Shown: positions 1-8,354 of the stretch, piece by piece
How positions within the stretch are numbered: position 1 is the stretch's first letter
How the letters are laid out: each line of letters starts with the position of its first letter
Source of the DNA: Paraburkholderia sartisoli
GTDB taxonomy: Bacteria > Pseudomonadota > Gammaproteobacteria > Burkholderiales > Burkholderiaceae
Assembly: GCF_900107685.1 (NCBI RefSeq)
Contig: NZ_FNRQ01000005.1
Span: 310,001 to 374,000 of the forward strand
Length of the DNA stretch: 64,000 nucleotides
Direction of reading: 5' to 3'
Notes under the pieces: generated by a model
What the model was told of the DNA's origin: nothing
The model's input: the letters and a program-made list of their open reading frames with translations, nothing else
Databases searched by the model: none
Position numbers and translations under genes: made by a program

Positions 1-208
1 GCTCGCCCGGCAGACCGCCGAAGCGCGCGCCGACCGGCTCGCGCGGGCCCGCGAGCGGGTCGAACTCTTTGCGTCGCCGGCTGGCAGGCCGCGCATCGAG
101 CTGTTCGGCTCCGCACCCGCAGCCGCGCCGGCGAAGCCCCGTATCGAACTGTCTGGCGCCACGCGCCCGACGACCCAGAACAACGCCAGGACCGTAGAGG
201 AGGCGTGA
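1..208 (+). CDS. cheD: CheD C-terminal fragment (chemoreceptor glutamine deamidase), cut by window edge
   Basis: Only the last 68 codons are present, read in the frame that ends at the TGA at 206-208. The tail is rich in Arg and Ala and carries a repeated pattern (VELF, RIELFG, RIELSG) that I associate with the variable end of CheD. CheD deamidates chemoreceptor glutamines, and cheD directly before cheB is the usual order in this group. The catalytic Cys/His part lies outside the window, so the call rests on position and tail style. Confidence 0.7.
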   Translation, partial: LARQTAEARADRLARARERVELFASPAGRPRIELFGSAPAAAPAKPRIELSGATRPTTQNNARTVEEA

Positions 209-213
209 CAGCC

Positions 214-1299
214 GTGCAAAAAATCAAGGTATTGTGTGTCGACGATTCAGCGCTGATCCGTAGCCTGATGACGGAAATCATCAATAGCCAGCCGGACATG
301 ACCGTCGTCGCGACCGCGCCGGATCCGCTCGTCGCGCGCGATCTCATCAAGCAGCACAACCCGGACGTGTTGACGCTCGACGTCGAAATGCCGCGCATGG
401 ACGGCCTCGACTTCCTCGAGAAGCTGATGCGCCTGCGGCCCATGCCGGTCGTGATGGTGTCGTCGCTGACCGAGCGCGGCTCGGAAATCACGCTGCGCGC
501 GCTCGAACTCGGCGCGGTGGATTTCGTGACGAAGCCGCGCGTCGGCATCCGTGACGGCATGCTCGACTACGCCGAAAAACTCGCCGACAAGGTGCGCGCC
601 GCCGCCCGCGCCCGCGTGCGCCAGGCCGCGCCCGCGCCGCATCCCGGCGCGCCCGCGCAGGCGCCTGCCACCCCGGCGCCGCTCTTCAACAATCCGCTGG
701 TGTCGACCGAAAAGCTGATCATCGTCGGCGCGTCGACGGGCGGCACCGAGGCGATCCGCGAAGTGCTCGTGCCGTTGCCGCCGGACGCGCCGGCCGTGCT
801 GATCGCGCAGCACATGCCGCCCGGATTTACAAAATCTTTTGCGCAACGGCTCAATGGTTTGTGCCGGATTACCGTTAAAGAAGCTGAGCACGGTGAACGC
901 GTGCTGCCGGGCCACGCCTATATCGCGCCCGGCCACGCTCATCTCTTGCTGGCAAGAAGCGGTGCGAACTATATTGCGCACCTGTCCGAGGAGCCGCCGG
1001 TGAACCGGCACCGCCCTTCGGTGGATGTGCTGTTCCGCTCGGCCGCGCAGCACGCGGGCAAGAACGCACTCGGCGTGATCCTGACCGGCATGGGGCGCGA
1101 CGGTGCGGCAGGGTTGCTGGATATGAAAAAGGCGGGCGCGTACACGCTCGCTCAGGATGAGGCGAGCTGCATCGTGTTCGGGATGCCGCGCGAAGCCATT
1201 GCATTGGGCGCCGCGGACGAAATCGCCTCGCTTTCCGACATGAGCCGGCGCGTCATGGCCCGTCTTGCGTCGATGGGCGACCGCGTACAGCGGGTATGA
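214..1299 (+). CDS. cheB: CheB chemotaxis protein-glutamate methylesterase / response regulator
   Basis: Removes methyl groups from chemoreceptors (and can deamidate them) when phosphorylated by CheA, giving adaptation. Receiver domain at residues 1-125 with the phospho-acceptor Asp56 (motif DVEMPRMDG). A linker rich in Ala and Pro follows, then the methylesterase domain with the triad Ser174 (GASTGG), His200 (QHMPPG) and Asp296 (GRDGA). I chose the GTG at 214 because GAGGAGG at 197-203 is 10 nt upstream; an in-frame GTG at 205 has no room for a ribosome site. It overlaps or abuts cheD, so the two are translationally linked. Confidence 0.95.
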   Translation: MQKIKVLCVDDSALIRSLMTEIINSQPDMTVVATAPDPLVARDLIKQHNPDVLTLDVEMPRMDGLDFLEKLMRLRPMPVVMVSSLTERGSEITLRALELGAVDFVTKPRVGIRDGMLDYAEKLADKVRAAARARVRQAAPAPHPGAPAQAPATPAPLFNNPLVSTEKLIIVGASTGGTEAIREVLVPLPPDAPAVLIAQHMPPGFTKSFAQRLNGLCRITVKEAEHGERVLPGHAYIAPGHAHLLLARSGANYIAHLSEEPPVNRHRPSVDVLFRSAAQHAGKNALGVILTGMGRDGAAGLLDMKKAGAYTLAQDEASCIVFGMPREAIALGAADEIASLSDMSRRVMARLASMGDRVQRV

Positions 1300-1371
1300 T
1301 GCCGGCCTGGAACTGGACGAACAGGCGGGACGCTCGCCGCACCTTCGAAGACACGGGAAAAGGGAATTGAA

Positions 1372-1767
1372 ATGGATAAGGGAATGAAAATTCTGGTGGT
1401 GGACGACTTTCCGACGATGCGCCGGATCGTTCGCAACCTGCTGAAGGAACTGGGCTATTCGAACGTCGACGAGGCGGAAGACGGCGCGGTCGGGCTGTCG
1501 CGCCTGCGCAGCGGCCGCTACGACTTCGTGATTTCCGACTGGAACATGCCGAATCTCGACGGCCTCGCGATGCTGAAGGAAATTCGCGCCGACGCGAACC
1601 TGACGCACCTGCCGGTGCTGATGGTGACGGCGGAATCGAAGAAGGAAAACATCATCGCGGCGGCGCAGGCCGGTGCGAGCGGCTATGTGGTCAAGCCGTT
1701 CACGGCGGTGACGCTCGACGAGAAGCTCAACAAGATTCTCGAGAAGATGGCGAAGACGGGGAGCTGA
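1372..1767 (+). CDS. cheY: CheY chemotaxis response regulator
   Basis: Single-domain receiver that carries the CheA signal to the flagellar switch protein FliM. Length 131 residues, as in the family. The acidic pair is Asp11/Asp12, the phosphorylation site Asp56 (ISDWNMP), and the conserved Thr86 and Lys108 (VVKPF) are present. The start is supported by AAAGGG about 8 nt upstream. It lies 72 nt after cheB and overlaps cheZ by one base (TGATG), so translation is coupled to its phosphatase. Confidence 0.97.
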   Translation: MDKGMKILVVDDFPTMRRIVRNLLKELGYSNVDEAEDGAVGLSRLRSGRYDFVISDWNMPNLDGLAMLKEIRADANLTHLPVLMVTAESKKENIIAAAQAGASGYVVKPFTAVTLDEKLNKILEKMAKTGS

Positions 1768-2486
1768 TGGTGAACGAGCCGACCGACGCGCAAGGCGCCG
1801 ATTCGCGGGACGACGGCAGCGATATCGCAACCGACCGTATTCTCGCCCGCATCGGGCAACTGACGCGCACGCTGCGCGATTCGATGCGCGAACTGGGGCT
1901 CGACAAGCACGTCGAGCGTGCCGCGGAAGCCGTGCCGGACGCACGCGACCGTCTGAAGTACGTCGTGATGATGACGGAGCAGGCCGCCGAACGCGTGCTG
2001 ACCGCCATCGAGATCGCGAAGCCGGTGCAGGAGCAGTTGCAGAAAGACGCGGCCCAGCTCGAGGCGCGCTGGGACGAGTGGTATGCCGCGCCCATCGAAC
2101 GCGAGGAAGTGCGCGCGCTGATGGGCGACACGCGCACGTTCCTGAAGAACCTGCCCGATTCGACGACGGCGACCAGCTCGCAACTGCTCGAAATCATGCT
2201 CGCGCAGGATTTCCAGGACCTGACGGGCCAGGTCATCAAGAAGATCATGGACGTCGTGTACCTGATCGAGCAGCAGCTGCTTGGCGTGCTGGTCGAGAAC
2301 ATCGCGCCGGAGCGCCGCGAGCAGTTCGCGGCGACCGCGGCCGCGCTGGTGGCTTCCGAACCGGCCTCCTCGACGGGCAGCCCGGAAGGCCTGCTCAACG
2401 GACCGCAGATCAACCCGGAAGGCAAGGCCGACGTCGTGCAGGATCAGGCGCAGGTCGACGATCTGCTCGCGAGCCTCGGGTTTTGA
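1767..2486 (+). CDS. cheZ: CheZ protein phosphatase for CheY
   Basis: Speeds dephosphorylation of CheY-P, ending the tumble signal. 239 residues, mainly predicted long helices. The diagnostic catalytic segment QDFQDLTGQ lies near residues 147-155, with the Asp and Gln that act on CheY-P. The C-terminal tail (VDDLLASLGF) matches the short helix by which CheZ binds CheY. It overlaps cheY by one base and is the last chemotaxis gene of the operon. Confidence 0.95.
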   Translation: MVNEPTDAQGADSRDDGSDIATDRILARIGQLTRTLRDSMRELGLDKHVERAAEAVPDARDRLKYVVMMTEQAAERVLTAIEIAKPVQEQLQKDAAQLEARWDEWYAAPIEREEVRALMGDTRTFLKNLPDSTTATSSQLLEIMLAQDFQDLTGQVIKKIMDVVYLIEQQLLGVLVENIAPERREQFAATAAALVASEPASSTGSPEGLLNGPQINPEGKADVVQDQAQVDDLLASLGF

Positions 2487-2524
2487 TGCACGGCCGCGTG
2501 GCGGCGCGCGTTGCCCTCACGTGG

Positions 2525-2547
2525 CGTGACGCGCGGTGACCGTCACG
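2525..2547 (+). terminator. Hairpin after cheZ, possible terminator
   Basis: CGTGACG at 2525-2531 pairs with CGTCACG at 2541-2547. There is no clear T-run, so this may be a weak or Rho-assisted stop for the chemotaxis operon. The 243-nt gap between cheZ and the next gene holds nothing else I can name. Confidence 0.3.
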
Positions 2548-2729
2548 CGAGCTTGCCGTCCGGCAAAACAGACTCTTTGAAATAATCCACAGGCATACTA
2601 CGGCGACAGGACGCTGGCGCCCCGAATCGCGCTGAATCACCCGATTTGCGGCGCGCCGGCGGGCCCGTTCCAGAACTGCGGGTTCGCAGCCGTGCGAATC
2701 CGGCGGTCACTGCCAGGGGGAGCCAGGGA

Positions 2730-3269
2730 ATGCTGAAATCGAGTCGCCTCGCGCGCGTCGTCACGCTGACGTCGCTCGGATTGTGCTGTACGTTGATCGC
2801 TGCCCGTTCCGCCCAGGCAGGCCTGGGCGGCAGTCCGATGACCACGCCCGCGGGGGCGTCCACCTCGTCGCGCGTCGTGCAGGGTTCGTCGATTGTGTCT
2901 CGCGCGGCTTCCGCGGCGTCTTCTTCCGCTTCGCTCTCCCAGTCCGCTTCCGCCACCTACACCGTTCGCGAGACGACGTTCGGCTCCGGCACCGTCGTCC
3001 ACGAATATGTGTCGTCGGCGGGGACGGTGTTCGGCATCGCGTGGCAGGGCCCGCAGATGCCCGATCTCGCCACTCTGCTCGGCAGCTACTTCCCGCAATA
3101 CGTCGACGCCGTGAAGGCCTCGCGCGCGACGCTCGGCCGGCGCGGCGTGAGCGCGATCAATCAGGACACGCTGGTGGTGCGCTCCGGCGGTCACATGGGC
3201 GCGTTCGCCGGCGTCGCGTGGCTGCCGCAGGCGCTGCCGGCGGGCGTCAGCGGCCAGGACATCCAGTGA
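2730..3269 (+). CDS. DUF2844-type secreted protein
   Basis: 179 residues from the ATG at 2730, which follows AGGGA; a longer reading from 2646 lacks a ribosome site. A signal peptide with a hydrophobic core and an AQA-like cleavage site is followed by GLGGSP at the mature end, a Ser/Ala-rich stretch, and a conserved-looking domain (GTVVHEYVSSAG, VFGIAWQGP, PDLATLLG). This pattern is what I know as DUF2844, usually found next to a DUF3443 gene, as here 25 nt downstream. Function is unknown. The pairing suggests a periplasmic or surface partner for the DUF3443 lipoprotein. Confidence 0.75.
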   Translation: MLKSSRLARVVTLTSLGLCCTLIAARSAQAGLGGSPMTTPAGASTSSRVVQGSSIVSRAASAASSSASLSQSASATYTVRETTFGSGTVVHEYVSSAGTVFGIAWQGPQMPDLATLLGSYFPQYVDAVKASRATLGRRGVSAINQDTLVVRSGGHMGAFAGVAWLPQALPAGVSGQDIQ

Positions 3270-3294
3270 TCCCTTGACCACCAGGAGACGAAGC

Positions 3295-4539
3295 GTGCAA
3301 ATCACAACAAAGCTCAAGGGATGGATGCAGGTCGTGGTGGTGGTTGTCGTGGCGTCGCTCGTCGCGGCGTGCGGCGGAGGCGGAGGCAGCAGCAACAATT
3401 CGGGCGGCGACGGCATCAGTTCGCTGCCGGCCGGCCCGACGCAGCAGCCGATCGCGGCGGGCGCCGCGAACACCGTCGCGATCACCGTCGACAAGGGCCT
3501 GAAGAATGTCATCAACATTCCCACCGTGAGCGTGCGGATCTGCACGCCGGGCAGCACGGCGAACTGCCAGGTCATCGATCACGTGCAGCTCGACACGGGC
3601 TCGTACGGGTTGCGGATCGTGAGTACGGCGCTTGCGCTGGCGTTGCCGGTCACGCAGGTCAACGGCTCGCAGCAACTGGCCGAATGCACGTCTTTCGCCG
3701 ACGGTTTCACGTGGGGCTCCGTGCGTACCGCCGACGTGACCATCGGCCAGAAGCAGGCCCCCAGCCTGCCGGTCCAGATCATCGGTGATCTATCGGCGGC
3801 CTCCGTGCCCACGACATGCACCGGCGTGCCGGAAAACACCGTCGACGACCTGCGCGTGAACGGCATTCTCGGCATCGGCGTGATGCCGAACGACTGCGGC
3901 ACGACGTGTCTGACCGCGTCTTCCAGCAACTACTACGGGTGTATCGGCAACAACTGTACGCGCACGGCCGTGACGACGGGCGTGCAGGTTACCAACCCGG
4001 TGCCGAAATTCACCGGCGACAACAACGGCGTGATCGTGCAACTTCCGCCGGTGTCGAATACCGGCGCGGCGTCGGCGCAGGGCACGCTCGTGTTCGGCAT
4101 CAACACGCAGTCGAACAACACGCTGATGGCCGCGCAGACCTTCCTGTCCGATCCCGCCGGCGATCTGCCCGGCAGCACGTTCAACGGCAATCCCGCGGTC
4201 GCGCTTTTCGACACGGGCTCGAACGGCAATTTCTTCGACGATTCGACGCTCGCCGCCTGCGGCAGCAACGAGCCGGGCTTCTACTGCCCACCGGCCGCGC
4301 AGACGCGCCCCTTCACGGTGAAGGGCTCCGGCAGCGCGAGCGCGACCGTCAACATGAACGTCGTCAGCGCGGCGACGCTCATCGCGAGCGGCACCAACTT
4401 CGCGTTCAACGACCTGGCCGGCCAGGGCATCCGGGCCGGCTGGGTCGATCTCGGCCTGCCGTTTTTCTTCGGACGCCATGTGTACCTCGGCATGAATCAG
4501 AGCGCGTCGGGCGGTGCGGCGCCGTTCATCGCGTTCTGA
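3295..4539 (+). CDS. DUF3443-type lipoprotein with two pepsin-like DTGS motifs
   Basis: 414 residues from the GTG at 3295, with AGGAG 7 nt upstream. A Val-rich hydrophobic segment ends in a lipobox (LVAAC, Cys26), so it is probably a lipoprotein with a Gly/Ser-rich tether. The body has two DTGS motifs, Asp100 (QLDTGSYG) and Asp306 (LFDTGSNG), an internal GILGIG, a flap-like segment (FTWGSVRTADVTIG) and a C-terminal FFFGRHVYLG strand. In bilobal aspartic proteases these elements occur in this order. The family is known to me only as DUF3443. A protease role is inference. Not an obvious flagellar gene. Confidence 0.75.
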   Translation: MQITTKLKGWMQVVVVVVVASLVAACGGGGGSSNNSGGDGISSLPAGPTQQPIAAGAANTVAITVDKGLKNVINIPTVSVRICTPGSTANCQVIDHVQLDTGSYGLRIVSTALALALPVTQVNGSQQLAECTSFADGFTWGSVRTADVTIGQKQAPSLPVQIIGDLSAASVPTTCTGVPENTVDDLRVNGILGIGVMPNDCGTTCLTASSSNYYGCIGNNCTRTAVTTGVQVTNPVPKFTGDNNGVIVQLPPVSNTGAASAQGTLVFGINTQSNNTLMAAQTFLSDPAGDLPGSTFNGNPAVALFDTGSNGNFFDDSTLAACGSNEPGFYCPPAAQTRPFTVKGSGSASATVNMNVVSAATLIASGTNFAFNDLAGQGIRAGWVDLGLPFFFGRHVYLGMNQSASGGAAPFIAF

Positions 4540-4545
4540 CCGGGC

Positions 4546-4576
4546 GGGGCGGCTCCGCCTGACACGGCGCCGCCCC
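4546..4576 (+). terminator. GC-rich hairpin after the DUF3443 gene
   Basis: GGGGCGGC at 4546-4553 pairs with GCCGCCCC at 4569-4576, just after the stop codon at 4539. No T-run follows, so its strength as a terminator is uncertain. Confidence 0.4.
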
Positions 4577-4671
4577 GGTACCCGGTCATACCGCCGCGCC
4601 ACCACCGCGCCACCGCGCCGCACCAACGCCTCCCGCGCGTTTCATCCCCCGAAATACCCCCCTTTCCCCGG

Positions 4672-4711
4672 CTTTATCCGCCGATCGTCGCTCGACTTCT
4701 GCGGGAATAAT
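4672..4711 (+). promoter_or_regulatory. Shared flagellar promoter box upstream of flhB
   Basis: CTTTATCC starts at 4672, preceded by a C-rich stretch ending CCCCGG. ATAAT starts at 4707, exactly 35 nt later. The same box and spacing occur before flhF, flgB, flgA and fliF. Probably an activator site (FlhDC is the usual class II activator in this group) combined with a sigma-70 -10 element; the activator's identity is inference. Confidence 0.6.
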
Positions 4712-4759
4712 CGCTCTCACTGAAAAAGGGCATGGTGCCCCGATCATCTGGAGAGCGCG

Positions 4760-5968
4760 TTGGCAGAGGATAGCGACCTCGACAAAACCGAATCGGCCAC
4801 TCCCCGGCGCATCGACAAGGCGCGGGAAGAGGGGCAGGTTGCGCGTTCCCGGGAGCTTTCCACCTTTGCGCTGCTGTCGGCGGGCTTTTTCGGCACGTGG
4901 GCGATGTCCGGTTCGATCGGCGAGCACACGCAGAACATGCTGCGCGCGGCCTTCACGTTCGACCACGCGACTGTCTTCGAGACGCGCCGCATGCTGATCG
5001 GCGCGGGCGTGGTGGGTCGCGAAGGCCTGTCGGCGCTGTTCCCGATTCTCGCGCTGACGGGCGCCGCCGCGCTGCTCTCGCCGCTCGCGCTCGGCGGCTG
5101 GCTGATCTCGACGAAATCCTGGGAGCCGAAGTTCAGCCGGCTCAACCCGATCACCGGTCTCGGCCGCATGTTTTCGATCAACGGCCCGATCCAGCTTGGC
5201 CTGTCGCTCGCCAAGACGCTGGTGGTCGGCATCATCGGCGCCACGGCGATCATGAGCCATCGCGATGAAATCCTCGCGCTCGGGATGCAGCCGATGCAAG
5301 AGGCGTTCGCCAACGCGGTTCATCTGATTGGTGTCTGCTGCGGCATGACCGTGGCCGGCATGGCGCTCGTCGCCGCGCTCGACGTGCCGTATCAGCTCTG
5401 GTCGTACCACAAGAAGTTGCGCATGACGAAGGACGAAGTGAAACGCGAGCACCGCGAAAACGAAGGCGACCCGCACGTGAAGGGCCGCATCCGCCAGCAG
5501 CAGCGCGCGATCGCGCGGCGCCGGATGATGGCGGAAGTGCCGAAGGCGGACGTCGTCGTGACCAACCCGACTCACTTCGCCGTCGCGTTGCAGTACACGG
5601 ACGGCGAGATGCGCGCGCCGAAGGTCGTCGCCAAGGGCGTGAACCTCGTGGCGGCGCGCATTCGCGAGCTGGCCGCCGAAAACAACGTGCCGCTGCTCGA
5701 GGCGCCGCCGCTCGCGCGGGCGCTGTATCACAACGTCGAGTTGAACCGCGAAATTCCGGGCCCGCTCTACGGCGCGGTCGCCGAAGTGCTGGCGTGGGTC
5801 TACCAGCTCAAGCGGTTCCGGGACGAAGGCGGCGAAGCGCCGGTCGCGCCGACGGAGTTCGACGTACCCGCCGATCTCGACAAGGGCGCCGTCGCCGACG
5901 ACGAAGCTGATCAGGAAGCCGCCGACGCGCTCGGCGATGAAAACGAAGACAAGGGAGCCTCAGCATGA
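4760..5968 (+). CDS. flhB: FlhB flagellar export gate and substrate-specificity switch
   Basis: Inner-membrane component of the flagellar type III export gate. The N-terminal half has four hydrophobic membrane segments, and the cytoplasmic C-terminal domain holds the self-cleavage motif NPTH near residue 269. Cleavage there switches export from hook to filament substrates together with FliK. 402 residues, normal size, with an acidic C-terminal extension. The start is TTG at 4760, next to GGAGAG. Its stop overlaps the flhA start (ATGA), so the pair is translationally coupled. Confidence 0.96.
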   Translation: MAEDSDLDKTESATPRRIDKAREEGQVARSRELSTFALLSAGFFGTWAMSGSIGEHTQNMLRAAFTFDHATVFETRRMLIGAGVVGREGLSALFPILALTGAAALLSPLALGGWLISTKSWEPKFSRLNPITGLGRMFSINGPIQLGLSLAKTLVVGIIGATAIMSHRDEILALGMQPMQEAFANAVHLIGVCCGMTVAGMALVAALDVPYQLWSYHKKLRMTKDEVKREHRENEGDPHVKGRIRQQQRAIARRRMMAEVPKADVVVTNPTHFAVALQYTDGEMRAPKVVAKGVNLVAARIRELAAENNVPLLEAPPLARALYHNVELNREIPGPLYGAVAEVLAWVYQLKRFRDEGGEAPVAPTEFDVPADLDKGAVADDEADQEAADALGDENEDKGASA

Positions 5969-8061
5969 ACGCACGCGTCGGGTTCCTCTCGCGACGGCCG
6001 GAAGCATTGAGCGGCACCAACCTGCGCGCGCTCGCGGGTCCGGTGCTGATCGTCATGATCCTCGGCATGATGATCCTGCCGCTGCCGCCGTTCCTGCTGG
6101 ACCTGCTGTTCACGTTCAACATCGCGCTTTCGGTGATGGTGCTGCTCGTCGCCATGTACACGATGAAGCCGCTCGATTTCGCGGCGTTCCCGAGCGTGCT
6201 GCTGTTCTCCACGCTGCTGCGGCTCTCGCTGAACGTCGCGTCCACGCGGGTCGTGCTGCTCGAGGGCCACAACGGCCCGGATGCGGCGGGCCAGGTGATC
6301 GAGTCGTTCGGTCACTTCCTCGTGGGCGGCAACTTCGCGGTCGGTATCGTCGTCTTCATCATCCTGATGGTGATCAACTTCATGGTGATCACGAAGGGCG
6401 CGGGGCGGATCGCGGAAGTGTCCGCGCGCTTCACGCTCGACGCGATGCCCGGCAAGCAGATGGCGATCGACGCCGACCTGAACGCCGGCCTCATCAACGA
6501 GGAACAGGCGCGCAAGCGCCGCCTGGAAATCTCGCAGGAAGCCGAGTTCTACGGCTCGATGGACGGCGCGAGCAAGTTCGTGCGCGGCGACGCGATCGCC
6601 GGGCTGCTGATCATGGTGATCAACATCTTCGGCGGCCTGATCGTGGGCGTCGTGCAGCACGGCATGGACTTCGCCGCGGCCGGCAAGGTCTACACGCTGC
6701 TGACGATCGGCGACGGCCTCGTCGCGCAGATCCCCTCGCTCGTGATTTCAACGGCAGCCGGTGTGATCGTCTCGCGCGTCGCGACCAACGAAGACATCGG
6801 CACGCAGCTCACCGGCCAGCTTTTCACGAACCCGCGCGTGCTGATGATCACCGGCGCGATCCTCGTGCTGATGGGCCTGATTCCTGGCATGCCGCACTTC
6901 GCGTTCATCCTGCTCGGCGGCGGCCTGATCCAGCTTGGCCGCACGATGAAAAAGCGCGCGTCGCAGAGCCGGACCGCCGCCGCGCTCATCGACGTCGCGC
7001 CGGCCGCGCTCACGCCGACGGAAGCGACGGAAGCAAGCTGGGACGACGTGACGATGATCGACACGCTCGGCCTCGAAGTCGGCTACCGGCTGATTCCGCT
7101 CGTCGACAAGAATTCCGACGGCGAGCTGCTCAAGCGGATCAAGAGCATCCGCAAGAAATTCGCGCAGGAAATCGGCTTCCTGCCGCCGGTGATCCACATC
7201 CGCGACAACCTGGAACTGCGGCCGAACGGCTACCGGATCGCGCTGAAGGGCGTCGAAGTGGGCGTCGGCGAGGCGTATCCGGGCCAGTGGCTCGCGATCA
7301 ATCCGGGTCAGGTGACGGCCGCGCTGCCGGGCTCGCCCACCCAGGACCCGGCCTTCGGTCTGCCGGCCGTCTGGATCGACACGAACCTGCGCGAACAGGC
7401 GCAGGTGTACGGCTACACGGTGGTCGATTCGAGCACGGTCGTCGCGACGCACCTGAATCACCTGGTCGTCACGTATGCGTCGGAGCTGCTCGGCCGTCAG
7501 GAAGTGCAGTCGCTCATCGAGCGGATGCAGAAGGACACGCCTTCGCTCGTCGACGACCTGGTGCCGAAGATCCTGTCGCTCACGACGCTGCAAAAGGTGT
7601 TGCAGAACCTGCTGGAAGAAGGCGTGCCGATTCGCGACCTGCGCACGATTCTCGAAGCGCTCGCCGAACACGCGCCGAAGATCACGGACGCGCACGAACT
7701 CACGGCGGCGGTGCGTCTCGCGCTCGGTCGCGCGATCACGCAGCAGTGGTTCCCGGGCAGCGGCGACATGCAGGTGATGGGCCTCGACCCGAATCTCGAA
7801 CGGGTGCTGTCGCAGGCGCTCGCGACCGGCGCGAATCCGGGCCTCGAACCAGGTCTCGCGAATACGCTTCTGACCGAGGTGCAGAAGGCGATGACGCGCC
7901 AGCAGCATCTGGGGCTCGCGCCCGTGCTGCTCGTGCAGCATGCGCTGCGCGCGATGCTCGCGCGCTTCCTGCGTCGCAGCCTGCCGCAACTGAAAGTGCT
8001 GTCCTACGCGGAAGTGCCCGACACGCGGCACGTGCGCGTTGCCAATGTGATTGGCGCGTAA
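5965..8061 (+). CDS. flhA: FlhA flagellar export gate protein
   Basis: Largest export-gate component: an N-terminal membrane domain (several helices from about residue 20 to 330) and a large cytoplasmic domain that forms the nonameric ring docking chaperone-substrate complexes. 698 residues, full length. Conserved segments include the FHIPEP-family region following the third helix (LNVASTRVVLL) and the GDGLVAQIPSL loop. It overlaps flhB by 4 nt. The 3' end is followed by a promoter for flhF. Confidence 0.97.
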   Translation: MNARVGFLSRRPEALSGTNLRALAGPVLIVMILGMMILPLPPFLLDLLFTFNIALSVMVLLVAMYTMKPLDFAAFPSVLLFSTLLRLSLNVASTRVVLLEGHNGPDAAGQVIESFGHFLVGGNFAVGIVVFIILMVINFMVITKGAGRIAEVSARFTLDAMPGKQMAIDADLNAGLINEEQARKRRLEISQEAEFYGSMDGASKFVRGDAIAGLLIMVINIFGGLIVGVVQHGMDFAAAGKVYTLLTIGDGLVAQIPSLVISTAAGVIVSRVATNEDIGTQLTGQLFTNPRVLMITGAILVLMGLIPGMPHFAFILLGGGLIQLGRTMKKRASQSRTAAALIDVAPAALTPTEATEASWDDVTMIDTLGLEVGYRLIPLVDKNSDGELLKRIKSIRKKFAQEIGFLPPVIHIRDNLELRPNGYRIALKGVEVGVGEAYPGQWLAINPGQVTAALPGSPTQDPAFGLPAVWIDTNLREQAQVYGYTVVDSSTVVATHLNHLVVTYASELLGRQEVQSLIERMQKDTPSLVDDLVPKILSLTTLQKVLQNLLEEGVPIRDLRTILEALAEHAPKITDAHELTAAVRLALGRAITQQWFPGSGDMQVMGLDPNLERVLSQALATGANPGLEPGLANTLLTEVQKAMTRQQHLGLAPVLLVQHALRAMLARFLRRSLPQLKVLSYAEVPDTRHVRVANVIGA

Positions 8062-8258
8062 GGCCGGCCGCGCCGTGCCGTCCGTCTTGCCGCGCCGCGG
8101 GTGTCGAGCCGGCGGCCCGCGCACGCGTCCATACCCCGTTCCCGTTGCCTCCCGCGCCGCTCGCGGCGCGCCGGAGCGCGTATCAAATGCGGCCGCCCCG
8201 GCGTGCCGGCACCGTGCGCGCCACGCGCCTAATGCGCGAATTGCCCGCCTTTCCCGGT

Positions 8259-8298
8259 CTTTATCCATCGATGGGCGCTGGACTTAATTCGCAATAAT
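8259..8298 (+). promoter_or_regulatory. Shared flagellar promoter box upstream of flhF
   Basis: CTTTATCC begins at 8259, after TTTCCCGGT. ATAAT begins at 8294, again 35 nt later. It lies in the 293-nt gap between flhA and the chosen flhF start, so flhF-flhG-fliA probably form their own unit. Same element as at 4672. Confidence 0.6.
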
Positions 8299-8354
8299 CA
8301 GCCTCAATGGGAAGCGGTATGTCGCCGGTCCGTGACGCTCATCGGGAGTCAAGC

